NCBI RefSeq assembly: GCF_004000605.1
Contig: NZ_CP018911.1
Location: 620,001-684,000, forward strand
Reading direction: 5' to 3'
Length of the DNA stretch: 64,000 bases
Source of the DNA: Glycocaulis alkaliphilus
GTDB lineage: Bacteria; Pseudomonadota; Alphaproteobacteria; Caulobacterales; Maricaulaceae
The notes below the pieces were generated by a model. The model did no database searches. It saw nothing but the letters and a program-made list of their open reading frames with translations, and was not told the DNA's origin. A program made the position numbers and the translations under genes. Within the stretch, counting starts at the first letter, position 1. Each line of letters opens with the position of its first letter. Positions 1-7,699 of the stretch are shown piece by piece.

Positions 1-661
1 TACCCGCGTCACCGGCCGGTCAGGGCTGGAGGCCAGCGCCACCCATGTCGTGCTCACCCCCACCAACGAAGCTGCCTTCCGCATCAATGCGCAGCGCCTT
101 GATGCGCTGCCCGGCAAGCCGGAGCTGATCGAGGGCAAGACATCAGGCCAGTTCGATCAGCGCATCATGCCGACCGATGATCCGCTGATCCTGAAACGCG
201 GTGCGCGTGTGATGCTCTTGCGGAATGATCCCGGCGGGCGCTGGGTCAATGGCTCGCTGGGCGAGGTGGTGGGTTTTGCCGAAGCCGGCGTGATGGTGAA
301 GATCGGCGATGAGGTCCACCGCATCGAGCCGGTGCAGTGGGACCGCCATGCCTATAGCTATGATGCGGCGGCCAAGGCGCTGAAGAAGGAAACCGTCGGC
401 AGCTTTACCCAGATGCCGCTGCGGCTCGCCTGGGCGATGACCATCCACAAGGCACAAGGCCTGACGCTGGACCGTGTCTATCTCGATCTGCCGGGCCGTC
501 TGTTTGCCCACGGGCAAGCCTATGTCGCCCTGTCACGTGCGCGCACGCTGGAAGGGATGGAGCTGTCACGCCCCTTGCGTCCGTCCGACATCATTGTCGA
601 TCAGCGTATATTCGACGTGAAAAGCTATTGCGATCCTGCGCCTGCCCGGCTTGAGGGCTAG
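1..661 (+). CDS. C-terminal part of a UvrD/PIF1-like ATP-dependent helicase (5' truncated by window)
   Basis: The reading frame is open from base 2 with no stop upstream, so the gene starts before the window; about 219 residues are visible. The C-terminal end carries the UvrD_C_2-type helicase signature: [14 protein letters not shown] (motif V-like, with the lysine-alanine-glutamine core) followed by [16 protein letters not shown] (motif VI, where the SRAR arginines contact ATP). An SH3-like insert resembling that of RecD/PIF1 family helicases ([19 protein letters not shown]) precedes it. The likely role is ATP-driven DNA unwinding in repair or recombination. It converges on dut, and the two stop codons overlap by four bases. 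A RecD2- or Dda-like identity cannot be separated from PIF1 without the N-terminus. Confidence 0.8.
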   Translation, partial: TRVTGRSGLEASATHVVLTPTNEAAFRINAQRLDALPGKPELIEGKTSGQFDQRIMPTDDPLILKRGARVMLLRNDPGGRWVNGSLGEVVGFAEAGVMVKIGDEVHRIEPVQWDRHAYSYDAAAKALKKETVGSFTQMPLRLAWAMTIHKAQGLTLDRVYLDLPGRLFAHGQAYVALSRARTLEGMELSRPLRPSDIIVDQRIFDVKSYCDPAPARLEG

Positions 662-1107
662 ACTCCGGTGGAGCCAAAGCCGCCTGCGCCGCGCTGTGTT
701 TCGTCCAGCGTGTCAGCCGGTATCAGCTGGGCCTGAACCACAGGCGCTATGACCATCTGGGCGATGCGTTCGCCGCGGCGCACCACGAAGGGTTCGCGGC
801 CATGATTGATCAGGTTCACGCGCAGCTCGCCGCGATAGTCGGCATCGATCGTGCCAGGCGTGTTGACGCAGGAAATGCCGAACTTGGCCGCCAGGCCAGA
901 GCGGGGGCGCACCTGCGCCTCATAGCCTTCGGGCAGGGCAATCGCGAGCCCGGTCGGGATCAGCTGCCACTCGCCCGGCTGCAGCGTAACCGGCGCGTCT
1001 TCGGGGAGCGCGGCAGGCAAATCCATACCCGCCGATCCCGGCGTCTGATAGCGGGGAAGGTCCAGGCCCGCAAAATGCTCCAGCGCCTTGATGCGCACCT
1101 GAACCAT
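658..1107 (-). CDS. dut: dUTP diphosphatase (trimeric dUTPase)
   Basis: Hydrolyses dUTP to dUMP and pyrophosphate, keeping uracil out of DNA and feeding thymidylate synthesis. At 149 residues it has the normal length of the trimeric family, and all five motifs are present in order: AGMDL (26-30), PRSGLA (68-73), [10 protein letters not shown] (85-94, with the catalytic Asp and the base-stacking Tyr), [10 protein letters not shown] (111-120) and the glycine-rich [10 protein letters not shown] (139-148) that closes over the phosphates. A GGGGGA stretch lies just upstream of the ATG. It is the last gene of the minus-strand ubiE-ubiB-toxin/antitoxin-coaC-coaB block, 24 bases after a small secreted-protein gene. 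In related genomes dut commonly follows the CoA gene. Confidence 0.96.
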   Translation of the reverse strand: MVQVRIKALEHFAGLDLPRYQTPGSAGMDLPAALPEDAPVTLQPGEWQLIPTGLAIALPEGYEAQVRPRSGLAAKFGISCVNTPGTIDADYRGELRVNLINHGREPFVVRRGERIAQMVIAPVVQAQLIPADTLDETQRGAGGFGSTGV

Positions 1108-1131
1108 GAAAGAATCCCCCGCCGGAAGCCG

Positions 1132-1587
1132 CTATTGCGGGTTTTGTTCCATCCAGCGTTCCATCTCGTCAATGCCGTCGTCAAAGCTTTCGACAGCAGA
1201 GATGATGGCGGTGCGCTCCTGATCTGTGAGCGAGCCCATCATGACGCTGATTGCGTAATCGCCGTCCTCAATGCCGATGCTCAGCACAGTCGGCTCATCC
1301 GGCGTGCCTGCACGGATCATCAGCGGCAGGCCGGCGAGCAGGACCTTGAAATCGTTCCTGTCGGGCACGACGGTTTCCCGGTCGCACAAAATGGCGCCGG
1401 TGCCGTCAGGCAAGGGCGGTAATTGCAGCGGGCCGGGCCTCGCGGTCGCCTCACGCACGGTGAAGCCCTCGATGACGGTCGGCTGGACGCCGGCCTCACC
1501 GGGAATGGCGAAGCAGTCGGCAAGAGCGGGTGCGCCGGCTGCGAGGCTGGCAAGAAGGGCAGCACCGCTGGCGAACAATGTCTTCAT
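1132..1587 (-). CDS. small secreted protein of unknown function
   Basis: A protein of 151 residues that I do not recognise. The start is placed at the ATG at 1587, because a GGAG sits about seven bases upstream and the product then opens with a clean signal peptide (Lys, hydrophobic core, Ala-Leu-Ala-Asp cleavage region), so it is probably periplasmic. The mature part has Cys residues near its N-terminus (DCFAIPG) and in the middle (ILCDRE), an acidic C-terminal region, and no familiar catalytic motif. It lies between coaB and dut with short gaps, so it is likely co-transcribed with them. A longer frame reading back to 1644 exists but would bury the signal peptide. Confidence 0.7.
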   Translation of the reverse strand: MKTLFASGAALLASLAAGAPALADCFAIPGEAGVQPTVIEGFTVREATARPGPLQLPPLPDGTGAILCDRETVVPDRNDFKVLLAGLPLMIRAGTPDEPTVLSIGIEDGDYAISVMMGSLTDQERTAIISAVESFDDGIDEMERWMEQNPQ

Positions 1588-1652
1588 GGAGAAACTCCTG
1601 ATAGCAACCGCAGACGGGACGGCCCGGTCCAGCGGCCAGAACACGCTGCAGC

Positions 1653-2318
1653 CTAGCGCCGCAAAGGTGCGCGTAACAAGGCCATCACTGAATCGCCCAG
1701 CTTTGCCGCAATCACGTCTTTGTGCGCGCGCGCGATTGGCTTCACCTCATCGCGCGAGACGATCAGCACACTGTTCTCCGCGCCGCCCATCGCGTCGCCT
1801 GATACATCATTGGCGATGATGAGGTCGCACCCCTTGCGCTCCAGCTTGGCGCGCGCAAGCGCTTCCAGCGCGCCGCCGTCCGATGCCGTTTCTGCGGCAA
1901 ACCCGACGACCAGGCGCGGGCGGCGGTCTGTCAGCCCCGACACCTCCCTGAGGATGTCCGGGTTCTCCACCAGCTGCAGGCTCGCAAAGCCCGCCTTGTC
2001 GGTTTTCATCTTGCTGGCATGGCGGGTTGCCGGGCGCCAGTCGGCCACGGCGGCGACGCCGATATAGGCATCAGCAGGCAGGGCGGCCATCACGGCGTCG
2101 CGCATTTCCAGCGCGGTCTGGACCTTGACCAGCTCGGCGCCCGCTGGCGGCTCTATACTCACCGGGCCGGAGACCAGCGTCACGCGCGCCCCGTGTGCTG
2201 CCAGGGCTGCGGCCAGCGCATAGCCCTGCCGGCCGGAGGAATGGTTGGAGAGGAAGCGGACCGGATCAATCGGCTCGATGGTAGGCCCGGCCGTGATGAT
2301 GATATGCGGGGCACTCAT
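1653..2318 (-). CDS. coaB: phosphopantothenate--cysteine ligase (stand-alone CoaB)
   Basis: Catalyses CTP-dependent joining of 4'-phosphopantothenate with cysteine, the second step from pantothenate to coenzyme A. The 221-residue protein starts right at the CoaB domain: HIIITAGPTIEPIDPVR, then NHSSGRQG (25-32, nucleotide binding), the KMKTDK lysines and an FAAET segment. In most bacteria this domain is the C-terminal half of bifunctional CoaBC (Dfp). Here it has its own ATG, which overlaps the coaC stop in the pattern ATGA at 2315-2318, so the two halves are separate but translationally coupled polypeptides. The start was chosen because upstream residues of the same frame are the shadow of coaC. 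Confidence in family is high. Confidence 0.93.
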   Translation of the reverse strand: MSAPHIIITAGPTIEPIDPVRFLSNHSSGRQGYALAAALAAHGARVTLVSGPVSIEPPAGAELVKVQTALEMRDAVMAALPADAYIGVAAVADWRPATRHASKMKTDKAGFASLQLVENPDILREVSGLTDRRPRLVVGFAAETASDGGALEALARAKLERKGCDLIIANDVSGDAMGGAENSVLIVSRDEVKPIARAHKDVIAAKLGDSVMALLRAPLRR

Positions 2319-2854
2319 CGGGTCAGGAGGGCCAGCGCCGCGTCGGCGATGCGCATCGGCTCGGCCATGCGGCCCGGCCCGAACTCTCCGCAGGCCATCT
2401 CGCCTTCGTCCGGCCCTACAAAGGCTATTCCGCGGCTTTTCAGCGTGGCGAGATTGGCTTGTGTCGCGGCGTGCTCCCACATGCGCACATTCATGGCGGG
2501 GGCCATCAGTACCGGCTTGTCAGTGGCCAGCAAGGTGGTGGAAGCCAGATCATCGCACAGCCCATGTGCGGCCTTGGCCACGATGTTGGCGGTGGCAGGG
2601 GCAACGACGATCAGCTCTGCCGAGCGTGACAGCTCGATATGGCCCATCTCGGTCTCGTCGGTGAGCGAGAAGAGATTGTCATAGACTTTCTCGCCCGACA
2701 GGGCGGCCACGCTCATCGGCGTCACGAACTGCTTGGCCGCATCGGTGAGAACGCAGCTTACGCCCACATCGCGCCGCTTCAGCTCGCGGATCAGCTCCAG
2801 CGATTTGTAGGCGGCAATGCCGCCGGAAATGATGAGAAGGATGCGGGTGTTCAT
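2315..2854 (-). CDS. coaC: phosphopantothenoylcysteine decarboxylase (stand-alone CoaC)
   Basis: FMN-dependent decarboxylation of 4'-phosphopantothenoylcysteine to phosphopantetheine in CoA synthesis. The 179-residue protein has the flavoprotein fold markers: SGGIAAYKS near the N-terminus (FMN binding), the catalytic His in GHIELSR (about residue 72), the PAMNVRMW motif (119-126) and the substrate-loop Cys in EMACGEFGPGRM (about 155). It ends after ALALLTR, exactly where the linker to CoaB lies in the usual fused protein. Its ATG overlaps the stop of the upstream Doc toxin gene (TCAT on the plus strand at 2851-2854), and its stop overlaps the coaB start. It therefore appears to be translated as part of a toxin-antitoxin transcript. 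Confidence 0.93.
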   Translation of the reverse strand: MNTRILLIISGGIAAYKSLELIRELKRRDVGVSCVLTDAAKQFVTPMSVAALSGEKVYDNLFSLTDETEMGHIELSRSAELIVVAPATANIVAKAAHGLCDDLASTTLLATDKPVLMAPAMNVRMWEHAATQANLATLKSRGIAFVGPDEGEMACGEFGPGRMAEPMRIADAALALLTR

Positions 2855-3246
2855 AGCTTGTAAGACCATTGCGTCAGCCAGGCGGCAAAGCCCGCCTCGT
2901 CCAGCGAGCCGTCTGCCAGCGCGAGCATTGTGCGCGTCGCATCGCGTTCGGTCGCGTCCAGATACCAGCCATTGATCCTTAGCATCATGTAGCTGGCGAT
3001 GAATGCCATGCGCTTGTTGCCGTCCAGAAAAGGATGGTTTTTCGCTATGCCAAATCCGATGCTGGCGGCCAGATCATGAATTTGCGGCGCCGGGTCTGCG
3101 TAGGCGAGCTTGTTTTCTGCCCTGCTGATGGCGGAATTCAAAGCGCCTTCATCACGCAGACCACGTGCGCCGCCGGTGGCGTCCATCTCGCGCTCATAGG
3201 CGTCGAGTATGGCCGACAGCGGCAGGAGCCGGATGTCGTGGCTCAT
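2851..3246 (-). CDS. doc: Doc-type (Fic family) toxin
   Basis: Death-on-curing toxins are Fic-fold kinases; the P1 Doc phosphorylates elongation factor Tu and stops translation. The 131-residue protein has the Doc-length Fic core HPFLDGNKR at residues 71-79, with the catalytic His and the phosphate-binding GNKR all intact, and the upstream helix LAASIGFGIAKN typical of the family. It has no inhibitory helix of its own, so neutralisation should come from the adjacent AbrB-like protein. Its ATG overlaps the antitoxin stop by four bases, and its own stop overlaps the coaC start. Nothing indicates inactivation. The target and the actual toxicity here are inferred from the family. Confidence 0.92.
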   Translation of the reverse strand: MSHDIRLLPLSAILDAYEREMDATGGARGLRDEGALNSAISRAENKLAYADPAPQIHDLAASIGFGIAKNHPFLDGNKRMAFIASYMMLRINGWYLDATERDATRTMLALADGSLDEAGFAAWLTQWSYKL

Positions 3247-3473
3247 TTGGCGAGGTCTTCGAGGGTCTTGCTATAGCGCGTGCGGCATTCCTCGTAGGCT
3301 GACATCGCCGCGCTATAAGGTGCCTCGGATTTTACCAGAGTGACACGGCCACCCGTAACTTCGAGCGTGACCTCATCGCCACGGCTAAGCCCCGCCATTT
3401 CCAGCACTTCCTTCGGGAGCCTGACCCCCGTCGAATTGCCCTGCTTTGTCAGCTTTACCGTAATGGTCATCAT
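3243..3473 (-). CDS. AbrB/MazE-type antitoxin of the Doc pair
   Basis: A 76-residue swapped-hairpin AbrB/SpoVT DNA-binding protein: KLTKQGNSTGVRLPKEVLEMAG is the classical N-terminal DNA-binding strand pattern, followed by GDEVTLEV. The short C-terminal tail (YSAAMSAYEECRTRYSKTLEDL) is the likely toxin-binding segment. The start at 3473 (ATGATG) is supported by GGAGG six bases upstream. It precedes doc with an ATGA overlap, the usual antitoxin-first order. An inverted repeat lies 20-37 bases upstream inside a likely promoter, which fits autorepression. Pairing of an AbrB-type rather than Phd-type antitoxin with Doc is known but less common. Function is inferred from position and family. Confidence 0.88.
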   Translation of the reverse strand: MMTITVKLTKQGNSTGVRLPKEVLEMAGLSRGDEVTLEVTGGRVTLVKSEAPYSAAMSAYEECRTRYSKTLEDLAK

Positions 3474-3489
3474 GCACCTCCACCCCCAC

Positions 3490-3518
3490 ATATAAGCACA
3501 TACGTGCTTACATTGCAA
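3490..3518 (-). promoter_or_regulatory. candidate promoter and operator of the antitoxin-doc-coaC-coaB operon
   Basis: On the minus strand TTGCAA (3518-3513) and TTATAT (3495-3490) are separated by 17 bases, a good sigma-70 spacing. Between and overlapping them is an inverted repeat with perfect 7-base arms, TAAGCAC (3493-3499) and GTGCTTA (3504-3510), with a 4-base spacer. Bound antitoxin would cover the spacer and -10 region, as expected for toxin-antitoxin autoregulation. One arm contains the ubiB stop codon. The assignment is by inspection only. Confidence 0.6.
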
Positions 3519-5055
3519 GACGGCCTGTCAGGGCAAGGGTAAGCAGCACGGCGAGGCTGGCCGTTGTGATGGCAATGAGCATGCCGGTGAACCAGCCGCG
3601 CCTGACGGGGGCGGACACCTGTTCAGGCGCGTTCATGCGCTCGGCGGCTTCGGTCAGGCGCTCCAGCGTGACGGGCAGGGCAACCAGGCTGGTATGCAGG
3701 CGTTCCAGATCGCGCAAGACATCGCGTATCCGCCCTTCCGGGCCCAGCTCGCGGCGCATGAAGCGCTCTACGGCGGGCGCGGACGATTCCCACATATCAT
3801 GGGCGGGGGTGAGGGTGCGGCACACGCCCTCAACCTGCACCATGGTCTTCTGCAGGAGGATGAGCTGGGGCTGAAGGTGCATGTCGAACAGCTCCGTCAC
3901 CTCGAAGAGCTGCAGGAGCACGCGTGACATCGGCACCTCGTCTGCGCGCTTGCCGAATATCGGCTCGGCGACGGAGCGCAGCGCAGCGGAGAAGTCCGCG
4001 CGCGCATGGTGCGCAGGCACATAGCCCGCATCGAAATGGGCATCGGCGGCGCGGTCATAATCGCGGGTCAGGAAACCGTGAAGGATGCGCGCCAGATAGC
4101 GCCGTTCCGGGCCTTCCAGCCGCCCCACAATGCCAAAGTCGACCGCCCAAAGCTTGCCATCGCGGCCCACGAACAGATTGCCCGCATGCATGTCGGCGTG
4201 AAACGCGCCGCGCTCCAGTGCGCAGGTGAGGAAGGCATCGGTGATGTCGGAGGCGAGCCTGACCCGGTCGATACCGGCCGCATCAACGGCCTCGATGTCG
4301 GTCAGCGGTATCGCGTCGATCCATTCGGTGGTCAGCACGCGCTTGGTGGTCAGCGGCCAGATCACTTCGGGGATGTGCAGGTTCTGCGCGGCGACGGCGG
4401 CTTCCATCAGCTCGCTGGCGCCGGCTGCCTCCATGCGCAGATCCAGCTCCAGCACCAGAGAGCGCGCAACCGTCTCGACAAAGGCACGCGGCTCCATCCG
4501 GCGCGAAGCCGGAAAGAAGCGCACGGCGAGCCCTGCGCCCATGCGCAGTACGGCAATGTCCTTGTGGATGCGCTGATCGATGCCTGGACGCAGCACTTTT
4601 ACCGCGACGGTCTGGCCATCATGGGTAACCGCCTTGTGGACCTGAGCGATGGAGGCTGCGGCGGCGGGCGGGCCGAATTCGGCAAACAGCGTCTCTACCG
4701 GCGCTTCCAGCTCGGCCTCGATCACCTTGCGGGCCTCGGCATCGGGAAACGGGTTCATGCGGTCCTGCAGGCGCGACAGGCCGCGCGCGAAATGCACGCC
4801 CACCACGTCGGCTCTCGTGGCCAGCACCTGACCCAGCTTCACATAGGAGGGGCCCAGCTCTTCCAGCGCCCGTGCCAGCCGCTCGCCAGGATTGTCTGCC
4901 CGTCCGCGAATGGCCACAAGGCGCGCCACCCGCCCCGCGAAGCGTGCTGATGCCGGGAAGACAGCCTGATACTCGACCGGGAACATGGCGTCGTGACGCG
5001 CCAGCGTCCATGCCGCGCGGATAAGCCGGAAGAAGGTGAAGACAGGTCCAAACAT
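3508..5055 (-). CDS. ubiB: ubiquinone biosynthesis kinase-like ATPase UbiB
   Basis: Atypical protein-kinase-like (ABC1/ADCK) ATPase needed for aerobic ubiquinone synthesis, acting at the inner membrane. About 515 residues from the ATG at 5055 (a TTG at 5079 would add eight). The family marks are visible: the KxGQ motif in SYVKLGQVLATR, the alanine-rich nucleotide loop AAASIAQVHKA, the lysine in VAVKVLRPG, HADMHAGNLF (catalytic loop) and AVDFGIVGRL (metal-binding DFG). The C-terminus ends in a hydrophobic segment (GMLIAITTASLAVLLTLALTG), the usual membrane anchor. It follows ubiE by 66 bases on the same strand. Its stop codon lies in the operator palindrome of the toxin-antitoxin genes downstream. 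Confidence 0.95.
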   Translation of the reverse strand: MFGPVFTFFRLIRAAWTLARHDAMFPVEYQAVFPASARFAGRVARLVAIRGRADNPGERLARALEELGPSYVKLGQVLATRADVVGVHFARGLSRLQDRMNPFPDAEARKVIEAELEAPVETLFAEFGPPAAAASIAQVHKAVTHDGQTVAVKVLRPGIDQRIHKDIAVLRMGAGLAVRFFPASRRMEPRAFVETVARSLVLELDLRMEAAGASELMEAAVAAQNLHIPEVIWPLTTKRVLTTEWIDAIPLTDIEAVDAAGIDRVRLASDITDAFLTCALERGAFHADMHAGNLFVGRDGKLWAVDFGIVGRLEGPERRYLARILHGFLTRDYDRAADAHFDAGYVPAHHARADFSAALRSVAEPIFGKRADEVPMSRVLLQLFEVTELFDMHLQPQLILLQKTMVQVEGVCRTLTPAHDMWESSAPAVERFMRRELGPEGRIRDVLRDLERLHTSLVALPVTLERLTEAAERMNAPEQVSAPVRRGWFTGMLIAITTASLAVLLTLALTGRLAM

Positions 5056-5121
5056 CACGCCGCGAGGTTTAGGGGGCAAAGCCCGGTTTGGCGAGGGGGC
5101 GCATGTGCGGCCCTTTTGCCG

Positions 5122-5874
5122 TCAGCTTGTCCGCCAGCCGGTATGCAGGGCCGCGATGCCGCCCGACAGGTTCGTCACCTTCACTTCTCCAAACCCTGCT
5201 TCGCGCAGCTCGGCGGCAAACGCCTCCTGATGGGGAAAGCGGCGAATGGATTCGACGAGGTACTGATAGCTGTCGCGGTCCTTGGCGATGAGAGCGCCGA
5301 GCTCGGGGATCGCCTTGAACGACCACAGATCATAGATGTTCGCGACAGCGCGTGTGACGGGCCTGGAGAATTCAAGGCACAGGAAACGCCCGCCGGGTTT
5401 GAGCACGCGGTGCATTTCGCGCAGCGCCTGCATGCGCTCGGTCACATTGCGGATGCCGAACCCGATCATCACGCAGTCCGCGCTTCTGTCGTCAAAGGGC
5501 AGGCATTCGGCGTTGGCGACGGCCCATTCGATGCCGTCTGCCTGGCCGCGCTTGATGCCTGCACGCAGCATCTCCTCATTGATGTCGGCCACGATGGCGG
5601 TGGCGGGCTTCTCGCCGGGGCGTCTGGAGCGCTCGATGAAGGCGCGGGCGAGATCGCCGGTACCGCCCGCCACATCGATCAGCCGCTCGCCAGGTTTCGG
5701 CCTCGCGCGGGTGATGGTGATGTCTTTCCACACCCGGTGAATGCCAAGGCTCATCACATCATTCATCAGGTCATAGCGGCGCGCCGAGCGGTCGAACACG
5801 CCGCGCACAAGGCCCTGCTTTTCCTCGCGCGGCACTTCGCGGAAGCCGAAGGATGTGGTGTCAGTATTGCTCAT
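5122..5874 (-). CDS. ubiE: 2-methoxy-6-polyprenyl-1,4-benzoquinol methylase UbiE
   Basis: SAM-dependent C-methyltransferase of ubiquinone (and menaquinone) synthesis. The 250-residue protein contains the UbiE signature: [18 protein letters not shown] near residue 27, the SAM-binding [10 protein letters not shown], the acidic loop [15 protein letters not shown], and [16 protein letters not shown]. It is the first gene of the minus-strand block and is followed by ubiB; in many alphaproteobacteria ubiE lies beside mutM, as here with one lipoprotein gene between. No unusual residues were noticed. Confidence 0.96.
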   Translation of the reverse strand: MSNTDTTSFGFREVPREEKQGLVRGVFDRSARRYDLMNDVMSLGIHRVWKDITITRARPKPGERLIDVAGGTGDLARAFIERSRRPGEKPATAIVADINEEMLRAGIKRGQADGIEWAVANAECLPFDDRSADCVMIGFGIRNVTERMQALREMHRVLKPGGRFLCLEFSRPVTRAVANIYDLWSFKAIPELGALIAKDRDSYQYLVESIRRFPHQEAFAAELREAGFGEVKVTNLSGGIAALHTGWRTS

Positions 5875-5928
5875 GAGATCAGACTAGCCTTCGCCATTGA
5901 AAGCTGCCAGTGCGGCAGATGGACCAGA

Positions 5929-6606
5929 TCAGTAAAGGCGCACGCAGTCCGGTCCGGCCTCACCGTCTATGGCATAGCGCGCGGTGGCACCGGCATCATC
6001 AAACCAGCTCTGCCCATCCGCGCTTTCATGGCGCAGCACGCCTTCAGCCTCGCCTGTCATGGCCGGACCCAGCCGATATTCGGCGTCTTCGACAGACAGT
6101 GCCGCGCCGTCCGCATCACGATTGAGAATTGCCAGAATGTCTCCGCACAGGAAGATGGCTTCTTCGGCCTCCATGGCAGGGGCCTCGCCCGCATCACCAA
6201 CGAGGCTGGCGCCAAACGGGTCGAGACGTATCTCTCCGGCATCAATGCGCCTCTGCCCGACATTGACCGCCAGCGGCGCGCTCAGCCATTGCAGCTCGCC
6301 ATCCCAGGCAAGGGCGGCGCGCAATGCATAGGCCTGCCCGTCTTCAAGGCGCGCCGGATCAATGGTGAGGCTCACCTCCAGCGGCAGGTCGGCGCCGTCC
6401 AGCACGGTGCTGGCTTCCGCCACCGCTTCGCCTTCACCGCTGACCGCGAACAACTCGACCAGCACAGCGGTGCCATCGGGCAGGCGCACCGGCTCGCCGA
6501 CGCTCAACGTGGCGGTCAGTGTACGCGGCGCGTCCTCGTCAAATGGCGAGCAGGCAGCGGCCAGAAGCAGGCCAAGCGTGATAATGGCGGCGGATAACCG
6601 GACCAT
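5929..6606 (-). CDS. YbaY-like lipoprotein with MliC-like C-terminal domain
   Basis: A 225-residue predicted lipoprotein: the signal peptide from the ATG at 6606 ends in a lipobox, LLLAAAC|S, so Cys becomes lipidated. Residues about 30-120 resemble the YbaY domain (LTATLSVGEPVRLPDGTAVLVELF, then a YALRAAL strand with DGEL). The last 75 residues (FLCGDILAILN, AEYRLGPA, GQSWFDD, GPDC) follow the pattern of the MliC family of membrane-bound c-type lysozyme inhibitors, including two Cys that could form its disulfide. The function in this organism is unknown. It sits between ubiE and the divergent mutM gene. The domain assignments are by pattern and the second is less sure. Confidence 0.72.
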   Translation of the reverse strand: MVRLSAAIITLGLLLAAACSPFDEDAPRTLTATLSVGEPVRLPDGTAVLVELFAVSGEGEAVAEASTVLDGADLPLEVSLTIDPARLEDGQAYALRAALAWDGELQWLSAPLAVNVGQRRIDAGEIRLDPFGASLVGDAGEAPAMEAEEAIFLCGDILAILNRDADGAALSVEDAEYRLGPAMTGEAEGVLRHESADGQSWFDDAGATARYAIDGEAGPDCVRLY

Positions 6607-6702
6607 GGCGACGTCTCCATGTGATGCTGGCACTCGCCTTAGCACAGCGCATGCGCACATTCTAAGCGGCAAGACGCACCTTTCAGACGACGAGGCCACA
6701 CC

Positions 6703-7578
6703 ATGCCCGAACTGCCCGAGGTGGAAACCGTACGCCGCGGCCTCATCCCCGCCATGGAAGGGCGGCGCATTCTGTCCGCGCGGACGAACCGGCCCGATCT
6801 GCGCTTTGCCTTCCCCGAACGCATGGCAGAGCGCCTGACCGGCACGCAGGTGGAGCGGCTCGACCGGCGCGCGAAATACCTGCTTGTGCGGCTGGGATCA
6901 GGTGAAACCCTGCTCATGCATCTGGGCATGTCAGGCCGGTTCTCGATTCTGGCAGAGGACATGGCGCGCCAGCCGGGCGATTTCGTCTACGCGCCGCCCG
7001 CCAACCCCGCCCACGACCATGTCGTGCTGGACCTCGAGGGCGGGGTGAGGGTTACCTATAACGATCCGCGCCGTTTCGGCTTCATGACCCTGTTCGATAC
7101 AGGCGAGGAGGCGGCAAATCCCTATCTGGCCCAGCTTGGACCGGAGCCGGATTCCAACCTGTTTTCCGGTCCTCATCTGGCGGCAGCGCTCAAAGGGCGG
7201 CGCTCACCCATCAAGACCGCATTGCTGGACCAGCGCGTCGTGGCGGGGCTGGGTAATATCTATGTGTGCGAGGCGCTATGGCGCGCGCGTATCAGCCCGA
7301 AGCGTCAGGCCTATACAATCGCGGGTGAGCGGGCAGAGCGACTGGCCGTGGCCGTGCGCAATGTCATTGCCGAGGCGATTGATGCGGGCGGCTCTACTTT
7401 ACGCGACTATGCAGGCGCAGACGGCGCTCTGGGCTATTTCCAGCACCGCTTTGATGCCTATGGGCGCGAGGGCGAGGCGTGCCGCGGCAGCTCGGGCAAT
7501 GAGGGGTGCGGCGCGCCCATCATCCGCCTCGTCCAGCAAGGCCGGTCGACCTTCTACTGCCCGGCATGCCAGCGCTAA
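6703..7578 (+). CDS. mutM: formamidopyrimidine-DNA glycosylase (Fpg/MutM)
   Basis: Removes 8-oxoguanine and ring-opened purines, then cuts the abasic site by beta,delta-elimination. The 291-residue protein begins PELPEVE after Met, giving the catalytic Pro2 and Glu3; Lys58 (RRAKYL) and the MHLGMSGR loop follow. The C-terminal zinc finger ends [10 protein letters not shown], but its first Cys pair is spaced by eight residues ([12 protein letters not shown]) instead of the common two. All four Cys are still present. The gene faces away from the lipoprotein gene, leaving a 96-base divergent promoter region. Its position close to rpsT-dnaA is usual in Caulobacter-type genomes. Confidence 0.96.
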   Translation: MPELPEVETVRRGLIPAMEGRRILSARTNRPDLRFAFPERMAERLTGTQVERLDRRAKYLLVRLGSGETLLMHLGMSGRFSILAEDMARQPGDFVYAPPANPAHDHVVLDLEGGVRVTYNDPRRFGFMTLFDTGEEAANPYLAQLGPEPDSNLFSGPHLAAALKGRRSPIKTALLDQRVVAGLGNIYVCEALWRARISPKRQAYTIAGERAERLAVAVRNVIAEAIDAGGSTLRDYAGADGALGYFQHRFDAYGREGEACRGSSGNEGCGAPIIRLVQQGRSTFYCPACQR

Positions 7579-7699
7579 CGGGCGGGCGCATTACAAATAT
7601 GTCATCCATAATGTTGTAGACATATAACATTTGGTTTGATATTAAACCCTCCAGGCCACCCGAACAGGAGGCCAGATACACAATGAAAAGGTCAGACCC

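Noticed and set aside
3508-5079. TTG start for UbiB at 5079
   Set aside because: It adds eight residues without a ribosome-binding site; the ATG at 5055 begins at the conserved region.
4006-6597. Two long plus-strand frames (300-530 residues) across ubiB, ubiE and the lipoprotein gene
   Set aside because: They show no family motif, have the compositional bias of antisense reading in high-GC DNA, and oppose genes with full catalytic motif sets.
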